Below, piece by piece: positions 1 to 5,624 of a stretch of 19,756 nt of DNA; the stretch's first letter is position 1; each line of letters starts with the position of its first letter. Source of the DNA: Catenibacterium sp900764725 (GTDB lineage Bacteria; Bacillota_I; Bacilli_A; Erysipelotrichales; Coprobacillaceae); assembly GCF_934754625.1 (NCBI RefSeq), contig NZ_CAKVIU010000049.1. One strand, written 5' to 3'. The position numbers were made by a program, and so were the translations under genes. The notes beneath the pieces are model-generated. The model did not search any database, was not told the origin of the DNA, and saw only the letters and a list, made by a program, of their open reading frames with translations.

Positions 1-28
1 ATGAGCATCACCTTACGGTGATGCTCAT
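1..28. terminator. Perfect 12-bp hairpin at window edge
   Basis: Positions 1-12 and 17-28 are exact reverse complements around a TTAC loop. The T-run after it is short (ATTTAGC), so it may be a terminator of an unseen upstream gene or the terminal stem of a mobile element cut by the window edge. The next 50 bases (29-78) have no gene that I can see. Confidence 0.5.
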
Positions 29-136
29 TTAGCAGGGACTGTCAACATTCTGTCCTTGACTTTTGAACCAGTTTATAGTAACCAGGAGAATATTTTTATG
101 TACTATGTTTTTAATGCACTTTTCCCAATTCACTAC

Positions 137-162
137 TTGTTTCAGATCTAGTTTGATATAAT
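137..162 (+). promoter_or_regulatory. Toxin promoter, copy 1 (extended -10)
   Basis: TGATATAAT at 154-162 is an extended -10 element (TG, one base, TATAAT). A TTGTTT at 137-142 is a possible -35, although the spacing of 14 bases is short, so the TG extension probably carries recognition. Transcription would begin near 169 and reach the hairpin at 321-352, giving an mRNA of about 185 nt. The TGATATAAT block is identical in all three units. Confidence 0.65.
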
Positions 163-172
163 ATCTTTGTTA

Positions 173-197
173 TCGTCCTCCGTGAAAGGGGGTGATG
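173..197 (+). promoter_or_regulatory. Extended Shine-Dalgarno with possible self-sequestration, copy 1
   Basis: GAAAGGGGGTGAT (184-196) matches nearly the whole 16S rRNA 3' end complement and lies 9 bases before the TTG at 202, which decides that start. Just upstream, CCTCC can pair with GGGGG around a six-base loop, so the ribosome site may be masked in the free mRNA. Copy 2 keeps both the CCTCC and the GGGGGG. Masked initiation regions are a known theme in type I toxin mRNAs. The fold is my inference. Confidence 0.5.
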
Positions 198-201
198 CTT
201 T

Positions 202-288
202 TTGTTTTTTGATTTTATGTTAACCGTCATGGCGGGTGTTCTCACATACTACATCTGCAAATGGTTAGACGAATTTTTCAAACGATAA
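202..288 (+). CDS. Small hydrophobic toxin-like peptide, copy 1 (28 aa, TTG start)
   Basis: The ORF starts at TTG and encodes 28 residues with core TVMAGVLTYYICKWLD and a charged FFKR tail: one short membrane span followed by a basic end, as in type I toxins of the Fst/Ldr kind. The start is set by the strong ribosome site 9 bases upstream and by the fact that copies 2 and 3 have a TTG at the same place, giving the same 28-residue length. An internal ATG at 217 is 24 bases from the ribosome site and is unlikely. The peptide lacks the proline-containing core I associate with Fst, so it is either a divergent member or a separate family. A membrane-acting toxin is the likely role, by analogy with par of plasmid pAD1. 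No experimental support can be seen here. A GTG-ATG mini-ORF (193-213) overlaps the start. Confidence 0.75.
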   Translation: MFFDFMLTVMAGVLTYYICKWLDEFFKR

Positions 289-320
289 CTAGCCTAGTGT
301 TAAACCACTATAAAAGTTAG

Positions 321-352
321 AAAAGGTAAGGATCCGACAATCCTTACCTTTT
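321..352. terminator. Shared bidirectional terminator, copy 1
   Basis: A perfect 13-bp stem (321-333 with 340-352) encloses a CCGACA loop. The stem starts with AAAA and ends with TTTT, so it can act on both strands: for the toxin mRNA (+) and for the convergent antisense RNA (-). Loop bases differ in each of the three units while the stem is conserved. Confidence 0.85.
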
Positions 353-356
353 CGTT

Positions 357-376
357 TGATGCTTTTTGTTTTTTGA
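357..376 (+). repeat. Direct repeat of the toxin start region, copy 1
   Basis: Positions 357-376 are identical to 193-212 (20 of 20). One copy covers the toxin start codon, the other lies beyond the terminator inside the antisense RNA. This is the same logic as the DRa/DRb repeats of par, which let two convergent RNAs pair outside their overlap. Confidence 0.85.
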
Positions 377-386
377 ATACAAATGA

Positions 387-415
387 AGTTTAACACTTAA
401 CCACTTCATAGTCAA
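387..415 (-). promoter_or_regulatory. Antisense RNA promoter, copy 1
   Basis: On the minus strand TTGACT (410-415), a 17-base spacer and TAAACT (387-392). Units 2 and 3 keep TTGACT and the 17-base spacer exactly, with -10 boxes TAGAAT and TAAACT. This is a better consensus match than the toxin promoter, as expected if the antitoxin RNA is made in excess. Confidence 0.75.
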
Positions 416-507
416 GTCATCACGTAATAAAACTATACAGAAGTCGTAGCATAAAAACGATATAAGTAATATTCCACTTCATTTTCATATGCTTATATAA
501 TATGGAC

Positions 508-584
508 CCCGTGTTGAGGACATTAATAAAATGCACTTAATTAGAAACGATAATATCCTCTAGGTAACCAGGAGGATATTTTTA
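508..584 (+). ncRNA. Candidate small RNA between units 1 and 2
   Basis: A TATAAT at 496-501 (repeated at 964-969 in unit 2, both with TTCCAC 18 bases upstream) is followed by a conserved leader with GTTGAGGAC and then a 9-bp stem (552-560 with 572-580) and a T-run. That is a promoter-to-terminator cassette of about 75 nt. A 10-codon ORF (ATG at 531) exists in this unit but its ATG is lost in unit 2, so I treat it as non-coding or as the relic of a deleted gene. The -35 is weak. Confidence 0.35.
552..584 (+). terminator. Terminator at unit 1/2 junction
   Basis: AATATCCTC (552-560) pairs with GAGGATATT (572-580), followed by TTT. The same structure, with one mismatch, recurs at the unit 2/3 junction. 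Unit 1 starts with only the right half of this hairpin (from 79), suggesting its left part was lost when something else joined there. Confidence 0.65.
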
Positions 585-639
585 CGTACTATGTTTTTAA
601 TGCACTTTTTCCAATTCACTACTTGTTTTAGATCTAGTT

Positions 640-648
640 TGATATAAT
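640..648 (+). promoter_or_regulatory. Toxin promoter, copy 2 (extended -10)
   Basis: TGATATAAT at 640-648, the same extended -10 as copy 1. The ribosome site GAAAGGGGGGTGAT follows at 670-683, with an upstream CCTCC that could mask it. Confidence 0.65.
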
Positions 649-688
649 ATCTTTGTTATCGTCCTCCTTGAAAGGGGGGTGATGCAGT

Positions 689-775
689 TTGATTTCTGAG
701 ATTTTAATAACCGTCATGGCAGGTGTTCTTACTTATTACATTTGCAAATGGTTAGACGATTTCTTCAAACGATAA
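689..775 (+). CDS. Small hydrophobic toxin-like peptide, copy 2 (28 aa, TTG start)
   Basis: TTG start, 28 residues, beginning MISEILITVMAGVLTYYICK and ending WLDDFFKR. It differs from copy 1 mainly in the N-terminal five residues; from TVMAG onward only E to D at one place. The initiation region has changed together with its distant direct repeat (844-863), so the antisense match is kept. Ribosome site GGGGGG lies 9 bases upstream. This copy has the most complete set of signals: extended -10, ribosome site, ORF, terminator, antisense promoter. Function by analogy only: a membrane toxin of a type I system. Confidence 0.78.
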   Translation: MISEILITVMAGVLTYYICKWLDDFFKR

Positions 776-807
776 CTAGCCTAGTGTTAAACCACTTTAA
801 AAGTTAG

Positions 808-839
808 AAAAGGTAAGGATTGGCAGATCCTTACCTTTT
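808..839. terminator. Shared bidirectional terminator, copy 2
   Basis: Perfect 13-bp stem (808-820 with 827-839), loop TGGCAG. Stem sequence is identical to copy 1, loop is not. Confidence 0.85.
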
Positions 840-843
840 CGTT

Positions 844-863
844 TGATGCATTTTGATTTCCGA
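844..863 (+). repeat. Direct repeat of the toxin start region, copy 2
   Basis: 18 of 20 bases identical to 680-699, which spans the end of the Shine-Dalgarno and the TTG start codon. The two differences are at 687/851 and 697/861. Confidence 0.8.
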
Positions 864-873
864 ATTCATATGA

Positions 874-902
874 ATTCTAACACTTAACCACTTCATAGTC
901 AA
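874..902 (-). promoter_or_regulatory. Antisense RNA promoter, copy 2
   Basis: Minus strand TTGACT (897-902), 17-base spacer, TAGAAT (874-879). Best consensus match of the three antisense promoters. Confidence 0.78.
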
Positions 903-1021
903 GCCGTCACAATATAAAAAATACAGAGCAATTTACTTATTCCACTTCATTTTCATATACATATATAATATGGACCCTGTGTTGAGGACATTAAATAAAA
1001 AATCACTTAATTAGAAATGAA

Positions 1022-1056
1022 AATATCCTCTAGGTAGTAACCAGGAGAATATTTTT
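1022..1056 (+). terminator. Terminator at unit 2/3 junction
   Basis: AATATCCTC (1022-1030) pairs with GAGAATATT (1045-1053) with one C-A mismatch, followed by TTT. It is the counterpart of 552-584. Confidence 0.5.
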
Positions 1057-1126
1057 ACGTGCTTTGTTTTTAATTCACTTTTTCCAATTCACTACTAGCT
1101 TCAAATATAGTTTGATATAATATATT

Positions 1127-1213
1127 TTGGCTTTCGAGTTTTTTATTACCGTCATGGCAAGTGTTCTAACATATTACATCTGCAAATGGTTAGACGAATT
1201 CTTTAAACGATAA
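1127..1213 (+). CDS. Toxin-like peptide, copy 3 (28 aa, ribosome site deleted)
   Basis: The ORF is intact and again 28 residues from TTG, starting MAFEFFITVMASVLTYYICK and ending WLDEFFKR. Compared with copy 2, about 35 bases between the -10 box and the start codon are missing (40 bases separate them in copy 2, 5 here). The whole Shine-Dalgarno is gone and the TTG would lie at or before the transcription start. The -35-like TTGTTT is also changed to TAGCTT. The peptide is therefore probably not made, or only from a leaderless message. The ORF itself shows no stop or frameshift, so the loss is recent or the peptide sequence is still under selection. Confidence 0.6.
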   Translation: MAFEFFITVMASVLTYYICKWLDEFFKR

Positions 1214-1242
1214 CTAGCCTAGTGTTAAACCACTATAAAAGT

Positions 1243-1305
1243 TAGAAAAGGTAAGGATCTAACCATCCTTGCCTTTTCGTTTGATGCATTTTGATTTTCG
1301 ACTAC
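1243..1305 (-). ncRNA. Predicted antisense antitoxin RNA, copy 3
   Basis: Promoter at 1312-1340, start near 1305. It carries the complement of 1282-1301, which matches its own toxin start region at 12 of 14 bases (1124-1137 with 1288-1301) and the copy 2 start region at 17 of 20. It may therefore act as an extra antitoxin for copy 2 while its own toxin is silent. Confidence 0.6.
1246..1277. terminator. Shared bidirectional terminator, copy 3
   Basis: 13-bp stem (1246-1258 with 1265-1277) with one G-U pair, loop CTAACC, a third distinct loop sequence. Confidence 0.8.
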
Positions 1306-1311
1306 AAATGA

Positions 1312-1340
1312 AGTTTAACACTTAACCTCTGCATAGTCAA
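1312..1340 (-). promoter_or_regulatory. Antisense RNA promoter, copy 3
   Basis: Minus strand TTGACT (1335-1340), 17-base spacer, TAAACT (1312-1317). Fully preserved although the toxin's own signals are damaged. Confidence 0.7.
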
Positions 1341-1396
1341 TTCGTTACATATAGAAACTAGCATAGTTTACTTATTTCACTTCATATATTTGGTCT

Positions 1397-1419
1397 AAAA
1401 AGGACTCGTAATGAGTCCT
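1397..1419 (-). terminator. prs terminator
   Basis: Minus strand: AGGACTC, five-base loop, GAGTCCT and a T-run (1397-1401), six bases after the prs stop. It ends the glmU-prs unit. Confidence 0.85.
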
Positions 1420-1424
1420 CTACA

Positions 1425-2375
1425 TTAACAATCATACTGAGTGAATACGTCACTAACTGGTAAATCGTTTTCGATATTTTCAATTGTATGTGCAAGTAAT
1501 CCTGCAACAGATACAGAAACAAGTTTATCAAATTTCTTTTCTTGTGGGATTTCGATAGTGTTAGTAATAACAACTTCTTTTGCAGCACAAGTAGATAATC
1601 TTTCAATAGCAGGTCCAGAAAGGACACCATGAGTACATGCAATATATACATCCTTAGCACCTTTCTGTTTTAACATATCAACACCAGCTGTAATAGTACC
1701 AGCTGTATCGATCATATCATCAATTAAGATACAGTTCTTACCTTCAACATTACCAATGATACCCATAACTTCAGCAACATTTGGTTTAGGTCTTCTCTTA
1801 TCGATGATAGCGATAGGACAATCAAATGCTTCAGACATCTTACGAGCTCTAGTAGCTCCTCCGTGGTCAGGAGAAACAACACATAAATCCTGAACCTTCT
1901 TCTTACGGAAGTATTTGATTAATAGTGGTAAAGCCTGCATTTCATCAACTGGAATATCAAAGAATCCCTGGATCTGAGCTGCATGTAAATCAACAGTTAC
2001 AACACGGTTAACACCAGCTGTAGTTAATAAGTCTGCAACTAACTTAGAAGTGATTGGCTGTCTAGGTTTAGCTTTACGATCCTGTCTAGCATATCCGAAA
2101 TATGGAATAACAGCAGTAATTTCACGAGCAGAAGCACGTTTTAAAGCATCAGTTAATACTAAGATTTCCATTAAGTTTTCAGTTACTGGATTAGAAGTAG
2201 ACTGAACAATGAATACGTCCTTACCACGAACAGATTCACCGATTTCACATAAGATTTCACCATCTGCGAAGTGATGAACTTTGCAGTCTCCAACCTTAGT
2301 ACCTAAAATGCTTGCGATATCCTGAGCTAATTTCTTGCTTGAAGATAAAGAAAATACTGTAATTTTGTTTTTCAT
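1425..2375 (-). CDS. prs: Ribose-phosphate pyrophosphokinase
   Basis: Makes PRPP from ribose 5-phosphate and ATP for purine, pyrimidine, NAD, His and Trp synthesis; cytosolic. At 316 residues it has the usual length of bacterial class I enzymes. Visible motifs: the flexible ATP loop with YFGYARQDRK (92-101), the metal/ATP signature DLHAAQIQGFF (129-139) and the PRPP-binding loop IDDMIDTAGTIT (218-229). ATG start with GGGGAC seven bases upstream. It lies 15 bases after glmU, the arrangement found in Bacillus, so both are likely on one message. Nothing unusual in the sequence. Confidence 0.97.
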   Translation of the reverse strand: MKNKITVFSLSSSKKLAQDIASILGTKVGDCKVHHFADGEILCEIGESVRGKDVFIVQSTSNPVTENLMEILVLTDALKRASAREITAVIPYFGYARQDRKAKPRQPITSKLVADLLTTAGVNRVVTVDLHAAQIQGFFDIPVDEMQALPLLIKYFRKKKVQDLCVVSPDHGGATRARKMSEAFDCPIAIIDKRRPKPNVAEVMGIIGNVEGKNCILIDDMIDTAGTITAGVDMLKQKGAKDVYIACTHGVLSGPAIERLSTCAAKEVVITNTIEIPQEKKFDKLVSVSVAGLLAHTIENIENDLPVSDVFTQYDC

Positions 2376-2390
2376 ATGTGTCCCCTTTTT

Positions 2391-3788
2391 TTATTTCTTG
2401 TTTCTTTCGTTATAAATCTTCATACGTTTTTCTTCTAAAACTTTTGCATAACCAGGCTTATTTACCTGTCTAGCACGTGCAATAGACATTGCACCATCTT
2501 CTACAGTTTCTGTAACAGTAGATCCAGCTGCAACAAATGCGCCTTCACCAACAGTCACTGGTGCAACTAAATTTGAATTACATCCAATAAATGCATTGTT
2601 TCCAATAACAGTCATTGACTTATTCTTACCGTCATAATTGCTTGTAATAGTACCACAACCAATATTAACGTCATCGCCTACTTTAGCATCACCAATATAA
2701 GTAAGATGAGCAGACTTGCTTCCCTTACCAAAATCAGCTTTCTTCATTTCCACAAAGTTACCAATGTGTACATTCTCTCTAATATGACAATTAGTTCTTA
2801 GTCTTGCATAAGGACCAATATCAGTACCGCTTTCTACAACAGAATCACTTAATACTGAGAACTTAATTTCCACATTATCCTTAATATCTACATCTGTAAA
2901 TTCACAATAAGGACCAATATGACAATGTGCACCTATAGTAGTATGTCCCTTAATAATACATCCTGGTTCAATGATTGTATCCTTACCGATTACAACATCA
3001 GTACCAATATATGTATTATCAGTATCTACAATAGTTACACCATTTAATAACCAGTTCTTGTTGATTCTCTTCTGAAGTAACTTAGTTGCTTCAGCAAGCT
3101 GAACACGGTCATTAATGCCACCTACTTCACTAAAATCCTGAATCTTATAGCCATCAACCTTCTTGCCTTCTTCATTCATGATTCCAATTAAATCTGTAAT
3201 ATAATACTCACCCTGAGCATTGTTGTTTGTTACTTTCTTTAAAGCTTCAAACATTGATTTGTTATCAAAACAATATTCACCTACGTTCATCTCAGTGATA
3301 TCCATCTGAGATTCCTGTAAGTCTTTGAATTCTACAATTCCCGTTACCTGGCCATCTTCCTTAATAATACGACCAAATGGAAGTGACAAGTCACAATCAC
3401 ATGTCATTACAGTACCACTATTCTTACCATTCATATGATAATCAATGAGTCCCTGTAATGTCTCCGCAGTAATTAAAGGTGCATCTCCATTTAATACGAG
3501 AGTCATACCTTCTTTATCTCCTAGAACACTTTCTGCCATCATGACAGCATGTCCAGAGCCTTTCTGCTCTTCCTGTAAGACAGTAGTGACGTCGTTATCT
3601 AACAAAGCCTTGACCTGGTCAGCCCCATGTCCAACAACAACGACTGTTTCTGCGATATCTAACTTCTTTAATTCATCCACCACATGATTGATCATTGGTT
3701 TATATAAAACTTCATGAACAACCTTAGGTGCGTCTGACTTCATGCGAGTACCTTTACCCGCAGCTAAGACAACTGCATAAACTTTCAT
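2391..3788 (-). CDS. glmU: Bifunctional GlcNAc-1-P uridyltransferase / GlcN-1-P acetyltransferase
   Basis: Makes UDP-GlcNAc for peptidoglycan and wall polymers in two steps: acetylation of glucosamine-1-phosphate, then uridylyl transfer. From the chosen start it has 465 residues, normal for the family. The N-terminal pyrophosphorylase half has LAAGKGTRMKS (8-18) and LNGDAPLI; the C-terminal half is a long left-handed beta-helix of hexapeptide repeats, including the acetyltransferase segment with KSAHLTYIGDA and NYDGKNK. I chose the ATG at 3788 (MKVYAVV) because GGAG lies 8 bases upstream; ATGs at 3794 and 3824 are too close to or upstream of it. An extended -10 promoter lies just upstream, after the ispE terminator. 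Confidence 0.97.
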   Translation of the reverse strand: MKVYAVVLAAGKGTRMKSDAPKVVHEVLYKPMINHVVDELKKLDIAETVVVVGHGADQVKALLDNDVTTVLQEEQKGSGHAVMMAESVLGDKEGMTLVLNGDAPLITAETLQGLIDYHMNGKNSGTVMTCDCDLSLPFGRIIKEDGQVTGIVEFKDLQESQMDITEMNVGEYCFDNKSMFEALKKVTNNNAQGEYYITDLIGIMNEEGKKVDGYKIQDFSEVGGINDRVQLAEATKLLQKRINKNWLLNGVTIVDTDNTYIGTDVVIGKDTIIEPGCIIKGHTTIGAHCHIGPYCEFTDVDIKDNVEIKFSVLSDSVVESGTDIGPYARLRTNCHIRENVHIGNFVEMKKADFGKGSKSAHLTYIGDAKVGDDVNIGCGTITSNYDGKNKSMTVIGNNAFIGCNSNLVAPVTVGEGAFVAAGSTVTETVEDGAMSIARARQVNKPGYAKVLEEKRMKIYNERNKK

Positions 3789-3814
3789 CGACATATCTCC
3801 TTTTTTTCCCCTAC

Positions 3815-3823
3815 ATTCTAGCA
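3815..3823 (-). promoter_or_regulatory. Extended -10 promoter for glmU-prs
   Basis: Minus strand TGCTAGAAT (TG at 3822-3823, hexamer 3815-3820), with no clear -35. It sits between the ispE terminator and the glmU ribosome site, so glmU-prs can be transcribed independently of rsmA-ispE. Confidence 0.5.
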
Positions 3824-3842
3824 AAATTCAATTCAAAATAAA

Positions 3843-3880
3843 AGAGAAAAGGCGCAAGTTATCCCTTTTTCCTTTTCTCT
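3843..3880 (-). terminator. ispE terminator, stem partly inside the coding region
   Basis: Minus strand AGAGAAAAGG (3871-3880) pairs perfectly with CCTTTTCTCT (3843-3852), followed by TTTATTTT. The left arm encodes the C-terminal residues of IspE. Confidence 0.8.
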
Positions 3881-4725
3881 GAATAGTAAAACTGTGTTTT
3901 TACTGCAAAACTATATTTCTTTTTAAAATATGGAAGCACTTTATCAATTAATTCAGCATCTTGAGTCATACCAAAAACAGATGAACCACTACCTGACATA
4001 AGAGCACCATCAAAACCAAAGTTCATCATATCATCCTTAATAGACTGGATATCCTGTACCATCTTAATAGAAGGGGCTTCTAAAGTATTACCTAAACAAT
4101 TGACAACACCCTGATAATCATTTTTTTCAATCGCATGCTTCATTAAATCAATATCTGGATGAACAGCTGTTTCTAAATCTAGATCATCAAAACACTTCTT
4201 TGTAGAAACACCTTTCTTAGGTTTTACAATCAATAAATGACAATTAAAACGTGAACGATCAATAAAATGTAGATTTTCACCAATACCACCTACAACCGCA
4301 ATACGATTCCATACACAAAATGGAATATCCGCACCAATCTCTTTACCCATTTCACACATATCCTGATAAGACATACGTAAATGGAATAAGCTATTCATTG
4401 CACGGAAGATTGCTGCACCATCGGCACTTCCTCCACCCATTCCTGCTTGTGATGGAATATGTTTAAAACAGTGGATTCTTACACCACTTTTTATATCAAA
4501 CTTCTTGATTAATGCATCTGCCACCTTATACATGATATTACGTTCATCAGTAGGTACACGATATGTATTAGTAGTAATTTCTATACCTTTTTCAATAGGA
4601 TCAATAAGAATCAAGTCATGAAGACCAATAGGGGCCATAATCATATTTAATTCATGATATCCATCTTCTCTTTCACTTACTACATCTAATGCAAGGTTTA
4701 TTTTCGCATAAGCACGAATTTTCAT
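3859..4725 (-). CDS. ispE: 4-diphosphocytidyl-2-C-methyl-D-erythritol kinase
   Basis: ATP-dependent phosphorylation step of the MEP (non-mevalonate) isoprenoid pathway, cytosolic. 288 residues, family-typical. GHMP kinase features: substrate-binding AKINLALDV (7-15), the glycine-rich ATP loop PSQAGMGGGSADGAA (91-105) with the conserved Asp, and the C-terminal MSGSGSSVFG motif. The ATG overlaps the rsmA stop codon (ATGA), so translation is coupled; a GGAG lies 9 bases upstream inside rsmA. The rsmA-ispE pair is a common Bacillota arrangement. It shows that the organism uses the MEP pathway. Confidence 0.96.
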   Translation of the reverse strand: MKIRAYAKINLALDVVSEREDGYHELNMIMAPIGLHDLILIDPIEKGIEITTNTYRVPTDERNIMYKVADALIKKFDIKSGVRIHCFKHIPSQAGMGGGSADGAAIFRAMNSLFHLRMSYQDMCEMGKEIGADIPFCVWNRIAVVGGIGENLHFIDRSRFNCHLLIVKPKKGVSTKKCFDDLDLETAVHPDIDLMKHAIEKNDYQGVVNCLGNTLEAPSIKMVQDIQSIKDDMMNFGFDGALMSGSGSSVFGMTQDAELIDKVLPYFKKKYSFAVKTQFYYSEKRKKG

Positions 4726-5540
4726 AATGTATGACTCCTTTCTAGTATTCTTATATAGTCATCAATGTTTAATTCTTCAGCACGTTTATTTGCAGGAATA
4801 CCACATGATTCTAATACTTCTTTTGTTTGATCATGATATAAAGACTTTAAGTTATTATAGAGTGTTTTTCTTTTTGCAGTATAACTTGCTTCAATCAGAT
4901 CAATCAATTCCTGTGATATAACACGTTCTTTATGAATAGAAATAACAGCACTATCTACATGAGGGGCTGGCATGAATACATGTCTAGGCACATTCAATTC
5001 ATATTGAACATCTCCTACATAATCAATCATCATCTTTAAAGGACTCTTTTCTTCCGAACAGAGCTTTAGTGCGACTTCCTTTTGTACCATTGCGACTAAA
5101 CGATTAATAGGTGTAGAAGAAGACACAATCTTTGTGATGATTTTAGAAGTAATATAATAAGGAAGATTTGTGACAACACAGATATCCTTATAGTCCTTTA
5201 ACTTATTACATGCTTCTTCTAAATCAGCTTTCATAAAGTCCTGAAAGATGATTTCTACATTATCATGTCCTTCTAAAGAAAATGATAATACTTCCTTTAA
5301 ACGTTCATCTATTTCAAAGCATAATACTTTACCAGCTTTATTAGAGAGCTGTTCTGTAAGAGCGCCTATACCAGGTCCTATTTCAATAACTGCTGTCTCC
5401 TTATCCAGCGAAGCATGATCTGCGATACTTTGAATAATACCTGGATCTACTAAGAAGTTCTGTCCATATTTCTTAGAAGGCTTTAGGTTAAATGTATTTA
5501 ATATAAATTCTGTATTTGATTTTTTTGCGATATTTTCCAT
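4722..5540 (-). CDS. rsmA: 16S rRNA (A1518/A1519) dimethyltransferase
   Basis: Dimethylates two adjacent adenines in helix 45 of 16S rRNA during 30S assembly (KsgA). 272 residues. Motifs: KKYGQNFL (23-30), SAM-binding IEIGPGIGALT (52-62), acidic FEID (75-78), and catalytic NLPYYIT (125-131). All key residues are present. The start ATG at 5540 has no ribosome site; a minus-strand TATAAT (5548-5553) is only seven bases upstream, so the message may be leaderless. In Bacillus rnmV sits directly upstream; here it is about 1.7 kb away, beyond an inserted regulatory block. Confidence 0.96.
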   Translation of the reverse strand: MENIAKKSNTEFILNTFNLKPSKKYGQNFLVDPGIIQSIADHASLDKETAVIEIGPGIGALTEQLSNKAGKVLCFEIDERLKEVLSFSLEGHDNVEIIFQDFMKADLEEACNKLKDYKDICVVTNLPYYITSKIITKIVSSSTPINRLVAMVQKEVALKLCSEEKSPLKMMIDYVGDVQYELNVPRHVFMPAPHVDSAVISIHKERVISQELIDLIEASYTAKRKTLYNNLKSLYHDQTKEVLESCGIPANKRAEELNIDDYIRILERSHTL

Positions 5541-5547
5541 ATCATTT

Positions 5548-5576
5548 ATTATATAGGATATGTAAAGAAAAGACCA
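5548..5576 (-). promoter_or_regulatory. rsmA promoter, start at or near the ATG
   Basis: Minus strand TATAAT at 5548-5553; a weak TGGTCT at 5571-5576 is 17 bases upstream. The predicted transcription start falls at 5540-5542, on the initiation codon itself. Confidence 0.5.
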
Positions 5577-5605
5577 TTGAGTTCCCTGAAAAATTCTTCT
5601 ATAAT
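5577..5605 (+). promoter_or_regulatory. niaR promoter
   Basis: TTGAGT (5577-5582), 17-base spacer, TATAAT (5600-5605). It abuts the rsmA -35 on the other strand. The transcript would start near 5612, only about a dozen bases before the niaR start. Confidence 0.75.
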
Positions 5606-5624
5606 GGTCGAAAAGGTGATGTAT

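Larger units (their letters stand above)
318..380 (-). ncRNA. Predicted antisense antitoxin RNA, copy 1
   Basis: Transcription from the minus-strand promoter at 387-415 should start near 380 and stop after the hairpin at 321, making about 60-65 nt (RNA II of pAD1 par is of this size). Its 5' half is complementary to 357-376, which is a perfect 20-base direct repeat of 193-212, the Shine-Dalgarno/TTG region of the toxin mRNA. The RNA can therefore pair with the toxin start site as well as with the terminator hairpin. Ends are estimated from promoter geometry. Confidence 0.7.
805..867 (-). ncRNA. Predicted antisense antitoxin RNA, copy 2
   Basis: Expected start near 867 from the promoter at 874-902, ending after the stem at 808. 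It contains the complement of 844-863, which matches the copy 2 toxin start region (680-699) at 18 of 20 bases. The match to its own copy is better than to copy 1 (16 of 20). Confidence 0.7.
79..1386 (+). repeat. Three tandem ~480-bp units (par/Fst-like array)
   Basis: The same unit occurs three times, anchored on the shared TAACCAGGAG at 79, 565 and 1038 (offsets 486 and 473 bp). The third unit is truncated near 1386, just before the prs terminator. Each unit holds an extended -10 promoter, a 28-codon ORF, a terminator hairpin and a convergent minus-strand promoter. Units 1 and 2 also end with a TATAAT box and a second hairpin. The units have diverged by many point changes, but ORF length, hairpin stem and antisense promoter are kept. 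This points to selection on a functional module rather than recent duplication alone. Confidence 0.9.

Noticed and set aside
29..62. Possible terminal inverted repeat of an insertion sequence (GGGACTGTCAACATTCTGTCC region)
   Set aside because: It looks like some IS ends, and hairpin 1-28 would fit, but the rest of the element lies outside the window, so it cannot be supported.
531..563. Ten-codon ORF after a GAGG-like site in unit 1
   Set aside because: The ATG is absent in unit 2 although the surrounding leader is conserved, so coding is unlikely.
79..1386. CRISPR array or simple IS duplication
   Set aside because: Units are ~480 bp with internal ORFs and promoters, not short repeats with spacers, and no transposase is present.
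1382..1660. 92-codon minus-strand ORF at the end of prs
   Set aside because: It overlaps prs out of frame, has Leu/Lys-rich low-complexity translation and no ribosome site; it is a shadow of prs and its terminator.
3789..3824. Longer N-terminus for GlmU
   Set aside because: The ribosome site lies inside this stretch and the family begins with MKVYAVVLAAG-like sequence.
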